From contig WTXD01000038.1 of the NCBI GenBank assembly GCA_022496205.1, positions 186,001-250,000 on the forward strand: DNA of 64,000 bases, written 5' to 3'. Shown here piece after piece: positions 53,781 to 62,667 of the stretch. The translations under genes and the position numbers were made by a program. The notes below the pieces were generated by a model. The model was given only the letters and a program-made list of their open reading frames with translations. It had not been told where the DNA came from and did not search any database. This stretch comes from Gloeopeniophorella convolvens (Eukaryota; Basidiomycota; Agaricomycetes; Russulales). The first letter of the stretch is position 1; every line of letters begins with the position of its first letter.

Positions 53781-54862
53781 CCAACTCCTGAGCCTCCTGA
53801 ACACAAAACTCACTACCACATTATATGACCATTGTATTGGTATCTGCGTCGAAATTCCGGTTCGAATGATATATATATGTCACATATTTTATGGACAAAG
53901 TGCGTGGGAATAAAAGAAACATTGTGCTCACCGTGGGAGACAGTGAGCACGCCTTTGCGCATCGCGGGACAATGCCGGGAGTCTATTCCGGACTTGCCGA
54001 ACGGAGGGAGGCAGCAAGAAGCACGTGGAAAGCACGTGGGAGGTCGCGTCATCAACGTGGTGATCCGAGGCCGAGAACAAGGCACGCCCGCTCGGCCGAG
54101 CCCGAGATGCCCGAACCCTCTCCTGCTCCCCCCATTCCTTTTCCGCCTCGGAAACTGTCCTAAAGGTCACGTGCATTACGCCATCGTGTCCGCATCATCA
54201 TTACGAATCGAATGGTATATATATGTCGTATGTTTTATGCAGAAAATACGTGGGAAAAACAATAAACAGCATGCTCGCTGTTGGAGACAGCAAGCAAGCA
54301 CTTGTGTGCCGCGAGACGACGTCAGGAGGCCGCCCCGGACTTGCCGGATGATGGGAAGGCCACGTAATGATCCGATGAGTTGCCGAGGACAAGGCACGCT
54401 CACTCGGCTAAGCTCGAGATGCCCGAACCCTCTCCTGGGCCCCCCATCCCTTTTTTACCCTGAAAACTGTCCCAAATGTCACGTGAATTACACCATCATG
54501 TCCACGTCATCATTACAAATCGAACGGTATATATATGTCGTATATTCTATGCGGAACATACGTGGGAAAAACAAAAATAGCGTGCTCGCTGTCTCCCACA
54601 GCGAGCAAGCACTGCGGGACGACATCGGGAGGCCGCTCCGGCCTTGCCGGAGGCGCGGGAGGCGTGGGAGAAACACGTGAGAGGGCGTGCCACGTGCCAG
54701 TCACGAACCGGCATGACTTAGTGTTTTTGCCGGGCTCAGGAAGCGCCAGGTGGGGGTGAGGACTGCTGGGGAGAGGGAAAACCAGGAACGCCTGACCGGC
54801 AACAGGCTGGTAAGACCCGGATCAACCTGGCCGTGATGAGGTAATGTGGTGTCCATCAGGTG
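53781..54862 (-). repeat. Right inverted arm of the KDZ element with three tandem units
   Basis: Reverse complement of the left arm. Hairpins of the GCTCGCTG...CAGCGAGC type occur at about 53930, 54275 and 54585, spaced about 310-346 bp, each with its TATATATATG box and CACGTGA motif. The outer 200 bp match the left arm end to end. Further arm sequence probably lies on the other side of LTR1 copy c, towards 52950. Confidence 0.75.
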
Positions 54863-54871
54863 CGAAGCCTC

Positions 54872-54978
54872 CTGCTGCTCAGCATAGCGCGCCAAGACGG
54901 CACGACTATCGGCAGTTGTCAGAAGGGTTGTCGGTTCGGGTTGCCCCAGCCCGGAGTCCGTAGGCTGGGATCGTGACA
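54872..54978 (-). repeat. LTR1 solo LTR copy a, 5' part
   Basis: On the minus strand it begins TGTCACGATCCCAGCC, like other LTR1 copies, and runs to the KDZ target duplication (54863-54871). It continues exactly where 32639 leaves off. CTGGG at 54979-54983 completes its target duplication. Confidence 0.85.
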
Positions 54979-55411
54979 CTGGGTAAGACGTGATGTCTTC
55001 GAGTGGAGGCAATCAGCCTCCGGTACATTGAGTTCAAAAGCTGAAGACCTCACAATACTTGGGTGAACAAGACCCTCACGCGGATTCCTAGTAACCTCGT
55101 CGATTGACAAAGGAGAACAGGCTTAAGGCCTTAGAGTACAACTGCTACGCCTTAAGTACTACAAGAGAGGAGGTTTACATAATGTCCTAGTTATTGAGTC
55201 AGACTGAGTCAGAGCGGACTCAAGGTGGATCTCCTAGGTAGAAGTATAGTGATAGTTCAATGGCATAAGGGGTGCGTCAAGATAGGTGAAGGAATCATAT
55301 GACAAATGGAAGATAAGCGTCCCCGAGTCAGATGTTGGAACGGAACTCGTATCGTACAGATAAGAAAAGAAAAGAAAAGAAAAAGCAGGATGTATCGTAC
55401 AAGTCGTGACA
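54979..55411 (-). repeat. Gypsy B 3' LTR (LTR4), proximal part
   Basis: On the minus strand it begins TGTCACGACTTGTACG at 55411, preceded by a purine-rich tract (GTAAGAGGGACGCAA). A TATA-like TAGTACTTAAGG lies at about 55155. The LTR is interrupted at 54983 by LTR1 and resumes at 32187. Confidence 0.7.
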
Positions 55412-55529
55412 TTGCGTCCCTCTTACATTCGAAGTCGCCTCAACTTCAATCCTCATTCTACGTACCAAAGTCCACATCGTGATTGCTCGTACCTTCGGCC
55501 CTCGCTGCCGGTCCTTCTCTCGCAAGTCG

Positions 55530-57381
55530 TCACGCCAACTGGGTCTCCTCGCTTGCCCAGATGCGACTAGATGGATGGTATAGGAAGGGAGTGACGTCGT
55601 TAGGGGTATATTTTTGAGCCTCGACGACTGCGTTGATGCGGGACTCCAGGCAGGCTGCTTCGAGGCGGCGGCGAATGCCAAGGATCCTCATGTTAGCGTC
55701 TGCGCGCTTCCTCTCCAACTTGTCGAGGTCATACTGGATACGCTTCCTCTTCCTCATTTCCTGGCCAAGACGGTGTGAGTTGGCAGTGAGACTGTAATCC
55801 CACATGTCGCGAATCAACACGGTGAGATTGTTGTCCTGCGCCATTAGACGGTCCTCGGTCTCCAAAGTGATGCGGTCAGGTCGCTTATGTTTGACCGGCG
55901 TCACGTAGAGCTCGATGGCAGTGTCCATCTTGTCGTACTCATCCTCTACTGCAGCCATGAACGGGCACAGGCCATCGATGACCGTCTTCACCCATGGAGC
56001 TATGATGAGTCGGCCGTCGTACTTCGACCGGATAGTCTCCACCGTGATGCTATGCTCAGAGTTACGGAAGAACCCCTCGGTTAGTAAGTCGTGGGGAAGT
56101 CGGGGGTTCTTCCTTCGTAAAGCTCCGTACGCCTGGTTAGCGAGTCGATTCAGATGAGGGTGGAGTTCCTCGCGCGTCTCTGCTATGAGTCCCTTGCGGT
56201 AGTCTGTCGTCAAAGCATACCAGCGTTTAGTGGAACAGTCTTCGATTCGTTCATAGAATTTCTGAGACAGCCGGGACTTTACGTCGGTTAGACGAACCGA
56301 CTTGAAGTCCCAGTTGTACTCAGTATTCTCGAATGTGGCGGTGATGAGGTGGTCTAGGTAGTCCTGCTGGCTGTTGAAGCGCAGCAGAGGGTGGAGTGAC
56401 AACTGAAGGACACAGAGTGACGCTCAGTCAGAGAAGGTCAAAAGACTAATACATTAGTGCAATACCTGAAGGACACAGAGTGACACTACAAGGTAAGGTA
56501 AGCATAAGGTAGAAGTGAAAAGAGCGGTAGTGTACTTGCCTCAGTCAGAGAAGGTCAAAAGACTGAGGCTACAAAGGCGAAGAAAGAGGTCCTTATATAC
56601 AGTAAGGAACGACAGATAGCATGTGATAAACACTGCTTAGAAAGCCTAGGAGACCCACATGAAACGGAGTAAGAGTGGGTACCGGAGTACAAGGTGGGTC
56701 ATGGAATGCCCTAGAATAGTTCAGAACATGGAAACGAATGTGGGGCTGAACACAGCCTTAAGTCTAGAACATTATGTACACTAGATAAGATAGTCCTTGA
56801 TCATTAGGTCCATATCTAATCTAATCAGAGCCGCCAGGACACTGTCCGTCTCAACACTGGCGACCGAGTACTGTCTTTCTCTCCGTTTCTTCTTCATCCA
56901 GGTCGATGATCGTATGACCTATCACGACGTGGGTGGGTCCGACGGCGGGAGGTGGTTCAGAGCGAGGAAGAGTGGAGGCGGGAATGAACTAGTTTAGAAT
57001 GGTGGCAGGTCCTTCGACCAAGGGGTTTGCCTCCGGAGGCACTGCCTCAATGGTGACTACTTCCACCTTTGGGCTCGAAGGTAGTATGATGGCTGTGGAG
57101 ACAGAACGGATAGGAGTAGGCATGGGGATACGTACTCCTTCGACGACTACGATAGTCTCTTCAAAGAAGGTAGGGGGCGTTAGTGCGCGGGAGCTGGCAA
57201 TAGAGTCGGTGTTCGAGTGGAGGTACTCGATGTTTGGAATGGGACAAGGAGCAGGGGACGAGGTCTCAATGGACGAGACAGAGGAAACATCAGTGGGGAC
57301 GGGAGACATGGTAGGAGTGGGAAGTGGAGACAGGTAAGAAGTCGAGTAGAACATTGTAATAGCTAGAGTGACTGAAGTCAC
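55530..57381 (-). pseudogene. Extra ORF of gypsy B, split by a solo LTR
   Basis: The N-terminal part 57381-56862 starts MTSVTLAITM. It is Pro/Ser/Thr-rich ('SPAPCPIPNIEYLH', 'RALTPPTFFEE'), with a TAG near 56990, then 'HVVIGHTIIDLDEEETERKTVL'. After removing LTR3 copy b (TSD GCCAG) the frame continues 'QQDYLDHLITATFENTEYN', 'KFYERIEDCSTKRWYAL', 'LHPHLNRLANQAYGALRRK', 'DNNLTVLIRDMWDYS' and 'RKRKRIQYDLDKLERKRAD', ending at 55530. The C-terminal half is strongly helical. Same position and similar layout as the gypsy A extra ORF (Pro-rich N-terminus, helical C-terminus), but low sequence similarity. Function unknown. Confidence 0.6.
56372..56856 (-). repeat. LTR3 solo LTR, copy b (inside the gypsy B extra ORF)
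   Basis: 485 bp with ends TGTTGA...TCAACA and the 5-bp duplication CTGGC (56367-56371 and 56857-56861, plus strand). Reverse orientation relative to copy a at 48894. Confidence 0.95.
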
Positions 57382-57419
57382 TGGGGATAAAGGATGAAAA
57401 TTACCCCCCTCTTATGTTC

Positions 57420-57960
57420 AGCATCGACCATGGTACTTAGATAGGGTATCAGTGGCCGGTCCTGCAGTGTCAGGGTGTTCCATATGATACAAGGTCAGCA
57501 GGTCATCCGCGTAGACATCGGAAGCTTTGATCCACTCGTTATCGGAGTTAGGGTAGCCCTTCCATTTCACAAGGTACTGCAGCTGATGTCAGAAGATGCG
57601 GGAATTCTGAATGGACTCGACTTCATATTCTTCTTCCCCTTCTATGAGGTCAGGTGGGGGTCGAGGGAAGTTTGCACCGTGTTCTCGTGTTTCGCGATAG
57701 GGAAGAAGGCGAGACATGTGAAAGATGTCATGAATCTTCATCGAAGGAGGGAGTTCCAGCTGGAACATTACTGGTGATAACTTCTGTATGACACGGAACG
57801 GTCCGTGGCATTGAGGAGCTAATTTCAGCATGGGGTAGGAAGTGGGTAAGTGACTTCCTTCAAGCCAAACTAGGTCCCCTTCCTCGATGGTGGGCAGCTG
57901 ACCACCTGCTTTCCGCTTCATCATGTCAGCTGTCCATTCTAGTACTTCTTGCGCTGATAT
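57420..57960 (-). pseudogene. Gypsy B integrase C-terminus and chromodomain
   Basis: 'EGDLVWLEGSHLP', 'HGPFRVIQKLSP', 'IHDIFHMSRLLPY', then after a TGA (about 57588) the chromodomain 'LQYLVKWKGYPNSDNEW' and the end 'YHGRC'. The TGA stands where gypsy A keeps an R/K ('RKK'), consistent with CGA to TGA decay. Homologous to 37915-38553. Confidence 0.9.
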
Positions 57961-57981
57961 GCCACTGCAGCGTACAGACCA

Positions 57982-58853
57982 TGTTATGGACCGATTTCGC
58001 GATTCTACAACTGGACAGTATTGCCTAGCTAAGTCCTTCTTGTTCCGCTTAGTTCCGACCTCCCGGCCCTCAGTTCCGACTTAGTTACAGCTCTGGAGCC
58101 CTAGCACTTGTGGAACGCGACTCTGCGCAGTGTCCGAGTAGCTTACTAAAGCCTCCGGCTGGAGCGCGATCAGCAAGATGTGCCGCAGCATACCAATACC
58201 TCGGTCGATCGCTCAGAAAACTTGGCCTAAGCCTCGGCATTGCAGCCCTGGCACAAGACGGCTGTTTCAACTTAGCAGTAGCATCGGTTCAGGACGGAAC
58301 GCAGGATGAGTGGTTGAACGGAGTTACTATACCTTTTTGTGTGTGGCCTGCGGTTAGAGGCTCGCCTTTGTATAAAACCCTCTCTCGGCCTTAGGGCTCA
58401 ATAAAAAAAACTCCCCCGGTTGGGATAGTCCACTTCTCATTCTGCCTCCGGCCTAAGTTGGCCTTTCGTTGTATATCGTTTCGCTACTACTCGGCCGCCA
58501 CTAAGCCGGATCGCTCACGCTCTCGGCCATCGCTCGGGCCGACTCAGTTGTACGTTGCGTATTTGACCGTTCGCACTAACAGCCTTTAGTTGCGGCATTA
58601 CGGAGATACTTCCGGCACACAGGCCAGCCTACTTCGATCTTGCACGCGTTGCTCTAGCAGTGGCGGCGCTGCTCATGCTTCCGGCTTACCGCGCGGCCGA
58701 AGCGTACGCATCGGTTAGCGCATTGCGGCGCACTCGGCACTTCCGGCCAGTGCCTCAGTCAACGGTCTTCTAGCTAAGTACTTCCCCACGCACTTGCGGT
58801 ACTCACCTCGGCATTGCGCTACGAACAGCCCTTGCACCGGGCTTAGGGTATCA
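57982..58853 (+). repeat. Probable LTR of a further element (LTR5)
   Basis: Starts TGTTATGGACCG at the point where gypsy B pol is cut, and ends GGGTATCA. It contains a TATA box (TTGTATAAAACC, about 58370) followed about 30 bp on by CAATAAAAAAA (about 58400), as in an LTR with promoter and polyadenylation signal close together. It is followed by TGGAGCCCACCGCGAGG (58857), a good tRNA primer-binding-site candidate. The second LTR was not found in the window. Confidence 0.5.
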
Positions 58854-60476
58854 TTTTGGAGCCCACCGCGAGGGGGAGTCATAAAAGCTCAGAAGACCCC
58901 TTGGCAAGGCATCGGCCTTCTTCGTTTCACTGACTTATAGTAGAAAAGTTCCTAGACAGTTCCAACATCCGCCCGGATATTATGTTCGCTACGTGCTCAT
59001 CGGCCGGCCAAAGGAAGAGCAAGGCAGATACGAGTGTAAGTAATTAATTTTGAGTAGTTCACTAACGCTTCCAGGAGCTTGGAGCCGCAAGCCACGATCG
59101 ACCAGTTGCCGTCCTGCCACGGATCAAACCCTCGCATCAAGGACAAGCGAGCACACTACCATCGGCTCAGTGCCAAAACACCGTTCCGCCTCAACTCACA
59201 GTACACAGCTGACAGCAGCATCCGAAGAGAGCGCAGTTCCCAGCAGTTCCAAGACCGGTCGGCACTTCTAGGCAATAGTCGGCATAACACCTTCAGCTCG
59301 TTTCGACATAGCGCGGCAACCACCGGACCGATTCCGGTGCACTCTCGATCATCGGAAAAGGCCGAATCACGCGTACGCAGCGCACTTCACCGTTTATACT
59401 TATCGTTCTTCGTTCAGTTGTTATTCGACGATCATCGGTCCAAGCCCGGCTCAAGGTCGATCTTGCGCACGTGCAACAAATCGTGACAGAACGCCTCGGC
59501 CTTTCGAAGGACGACGCCGCTAGAGTACATCGCCGGCCTTAGCATGTTCCCGGCACATCTCGGTCGACACTTCGAGGGCAAACGACTGCCCATTGCTTTA
59601 TACTAACTTCAACCGTTTACGACGATACCTTATCCGATCCAGCTGTACTTTCGGCCACCGATGCGGCCAAACGACGCGTACGTTACGCAATTCACCGCTT
59701 GTATTAATCGTTCTTCGTTCAGGTGTTATTGTACAATTACTGGGCAGAGCCCATTCAACTTCATTCCTGCTCGTTCTCGACAACGACTCAGCCGATTCCG
59801 GCGTAATCTCGGTCACTGAAGCGGCCGAGAAACGCGTGCGTTACGCACTTTACCATTTGCGCTAATCTTCGTTCGTTCAGTCGCTATCACTCAATCAAGG
59901 GCAGAGCCCCTCCTAGAAAGCCTCAATGGTAGTTCCTCCACGCGGACCGCAGAACGCAGCCGAATCACGCGGCATTCGGGAAGCGAGCCCGGCACTAGGC
60001 TCGCATCAACGCAACGCATGCGCGGACCGACCTGCGTCGTACTTCGAGCACAGCCACCAAGTCTTTCACGTTGTTCATGTTAGATCGTTCACGGCCATCG
60101 CTCGGCCGATCCGCACTATTTCTCGGTCATCGATCCGACCAAACGCGTCGTACGTGTCGCACTTAACCGTCTACGCTAATTCGTCTTCGTTCAGTCGATA
60201 TTGCAAAAACATTGGGCAGAGCCCACCCCACCAGAGTCGGCTGGAGCACTGCGTCGGCTCTAGCACACGCTCAACACGTCCTACGTCGCACTTCAGAAGC
60301 AAATGTTCAGCCATAACCTTCATGTCGATTCGATATTCCTTGGCAGCCGCGCAGCCGATCTCGTTGTACTCTCAACCACCGAAGCGACCGAGTCGACCGT
60401 ACGTGGCACATTCAACCACGTGTACTAATTATCGTCCATCTAGAAGTTATTGTATGATCATCGGCCGAGCCCTTTA
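58854..60476 (+). repeat. Non-coding internal region with degenerate repeats
   Basis: No open frame shows retrotransposon domains. About five diverged copies of a motif recur (near 59380, 59680, 59840, 60140, 60400): a CGTACG core, then GCA-TTCACC, then TTCTTCGTTCAGT, then GTTATT, then GGGCAGAGCCC. Spacing is irregular (160-300 bp). Together with LTR5 this looks like a large non-autonomous LTR element or a decayed one. Confidence 0.5.
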
Positions 60477-60860
60477 TTATACCTTGCTTTTAGCTATGGG
60501 TCAGGGTTAGTAGGTGGGTTAGTAGCTAACAAATTAGATTTTATCATTTAATAACCTAGGTAAGAACCATAGACACATGGGTGCCTATGGTTGCAATCTG
60601 ACATTTTAGAGAGGGTTAATATCTCTAGGTGATGACCATAGGCACATGGGTGCCTATGGTTGAGATCTGATGTTTTAAAGAGGGTTAATATCCCTAGATA
60701 GTGACCATAGGCACATGGGTGCCTATGGTTGCAATCTGACATTTTAAAGAGGCACATGGGTGCCTGTGGTTGAGATCTGATATTTTAGAGGGGGTAATAG
60801 CCCTAGGTGGTGACCATAGGCACATGGGTGCCTATGGTTGCAATCTGACATTATAGGGAC
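60477..60860. repeat. Satellite array, block 1 (69-bp unit)
   Basis: Header (ATTATACCTTGCTTTT...) followed by about five units of about 69 bp. Each unit is centred on the palindrome ACCATAGGCAC-GTGCCTATGGT, with a variable tail (GCAATCTGACATTTTA or GAGATCTGATATTTTA). The unit length is a multiple of three, which keeps a minus-strand frame open with repeating 'NHRHPCAYGH'; I regard that frame as a by-product. Confidence 0.9.
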
Positions 60861-62667
60861 TTTTAAGTGGTGTACTGAGGGTTCATGGTTGAGTTTGGGC
60901 TTCCTTTTATGGAAGGTAATGGCTTATATAACAGTAGTAAATGCAAGAAAAAAGATATAGACAAGCATAAGCGGATGGGCATATATGTATGCATATATAT
61001 AAGTGCATGAGTGTGTATGTATAGATATGTAAATGCATATGCATAAGCGTGTGAGCACATATGGACAAGCATGTAGACACTTATGCGCAAGCTCATGGGC
61101 ATGTAGGCATGTATACATAAGCATGTAGACGCTTGTGCTTGCATATATATATATGCACTGATGCTTGTTTATAATGAAGATTAGCTTGTATCTCACTCAT
61201 TAGTAGACATATCAGGATGTATTATATATCATTGGAAATGTTATGAGTATGCCGTCCTAATGCCCATAAGCGTCCATGCGCTTATGCATGCCCCTGTCAA
61301 CAAAAGTAAAAATAAGCAAGCATCAGTGCATATATATATATGTGAGCACAAGTGTCTACACGCTTATGCATACATGCCTACATGCCCATGAGCTTATGCA
61401 TAAGCATCTACATGCTTGTCCATATGCGCTCACACGCTTATGCATATGCATCTACACATCTATACCACCAAACTCCCCACACATCAGCAAAACCGACTGT
61501 GATTGATGAGAGTTGATGAAACTCACACTCTCAATGATAAGCATAAGACATCTCAAGATAACGAGTGGTAACACGATGACATTGCAAGATGCTAGTTCAC
61601 CTACATCACCAAAACGGCCAAGTCCCGGGACGGCACAGTAAGCATGGTCTAGCGGGCCGATCAGGCCCATGCCTGCTTGTGCCAGCTCCTGCAAACTCTG
61701 GTTGCACTGGTTTGTCCTCTCATTCCCCATAGGCCACGCCGATTGGTTGATTTTAAACATGCTTGTTTACAGAAGTTCAATCGGCGGGTTGATTCTAGTG
61801 CCGCGGCCTTGCTGCACACACAGGCATCGGGCAGCGCCCACAAGCCTTAAGCCTTGTCAGTATACAAGCAGTACACCCAGGGTTTAGGGCGACGTGAGAC
61901 GACGAGGAGCGCAGCGAGCGCAGCGAGCAAGCGACGAAGTTGTCGAGCGGAGCGGCCGGGTGAACTGGGTATCCCTCGATTGAAGGATGAGGGATACCCC
62001 CCCAGTTTCGCAGTGCTTATCAACACCTGCCGCAGACGATTAAGTCAGCGTTTCTCGCGCCCCGAAGGGGCGACGAGGACACAACAGTCAGTAATCCTGA
62101 CTCACCGGAGTGAAGGCTCGTAAGCCAGGTTGACGACAAGACCCACATCCTCCGATGTGGAGGCCTGAATGACGTCAAAAGAACAATCTAGAGTACAGAC
62201 CCACCTTGCGCCGCGAGGTCGAGACAGACCTAGAGCGGGACGACGTCAGTACAGCGTCGGCGATAACGACGTACCAAAGTAGCAGGGGAGCGGACTCGGG
62301 AATTCCCGAAGTCTGAAAGAGGAATCACGTGAGTCTACATTTATCGAAAAAGACATGCATATCCTCGCCCACCCAAGGCCCAGCCGAAGCCAGGCAGCAG
62401 AAACCTCGAAGAGAGGTCCCGCGACAAGGGGGGTGATCCTTTTGCAAGCGATAACACAACTTACCACGTGAGAGAACCTGACGAACGACAGGCCGACCGG
62501 TTCGGTCACGTGTGAAGCACGTGACCTGTCACGTACCCCGAAGGGTCACGTGACGTGAACCGGAATATCCGTAAGATCACGTGACACCATGCAGGTCACG
62601 CACCTTTAAACCCCAACCTTAGCCGATAAGGTTTCCTTTAAGGCGACAAGGATAAACCAACCCTTGC
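60861..62667. other. Non-satellite insert: foldback sequence and hairpin-rich segment
   Basis: Separates satellite blocks. The left part holds the inverted repeat listed at 61022-61464. The right part (about 61870-62660) has GAGCGCAGCGAGC tandem copies, hairpins GGTATCCCT...AGGGATACC (61967-61998), CGCCCCGAAGGGGCG (about 62059) and ACCCCGAAGGGT (about 62537), and several CACGTG motifs (62320-62600). No gene recognised. Confidence 0.55.
61022..61464. repeat. Imperfect inverted repeat (foldback), arms about 150-160 bp
   Basis: The left arm (61022-61171) and right arm (61301-61464) are reverse complements with scattered mismatches. Shared blocks include CTACATGCCCATGAGCTT, GCATCAGTGCATATATATATATG and CACACGCTTATGCATATGCAT. 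The spacer is about 130 bp. The arms themselves are made of short alternating pur-pyr motifs such as GCTTATGCATAAGC. Confidence 0.85.

Larger units (their letters stand above)
32648..54862. mobile_element. KDZ-superfamily DNA transposon with TET/JBP gene (nested insertions inside)
   Basis: The ends begin ACCTGATGGACACC on the left and its reverse complement on the right (two extra bases there), flanked by the 9-bp direct repeat CGAAGCCTC at 32639-32647 and 54863-54871. Deleting everything between plus one repeat restores an uninterrupted LTR1. The right and left arms are long inverted repeats. Inside are a minus-strand KDZ transposase (parts at 33765-35407 and 44269-46130) and plus-strand cargo genes at 46331, 48611 and 51378. 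KDZ (Kyakuja-Dileera-Zisupton) elements carrying TET/JBP dioxygenases are known from Agaricomycetes. Later insertions (gypsy A, solo LTRs of families 1 and 3) account for about 9.9 kb, leaving a native element of about 12.3 kb. The transposase is broken and no intact copy is visible here. Confidence 0.85.
55412..57981 (-). mobile_element. Gypsy B retrotransposon, truncated internal region
   Basis: Minus-strand remnant holding the end of pol (integrase C-terminus and chromodomain, 57420-57960), a polypurine-like tract (57400-57415), an extra ORF (55530-57381, with a solo LTR inside) and the 3' polypurine tract. It is cut at 57982 by the next element; gag, protease, RT and most of integrase are absent from the window. 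Confidence 0.85.
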
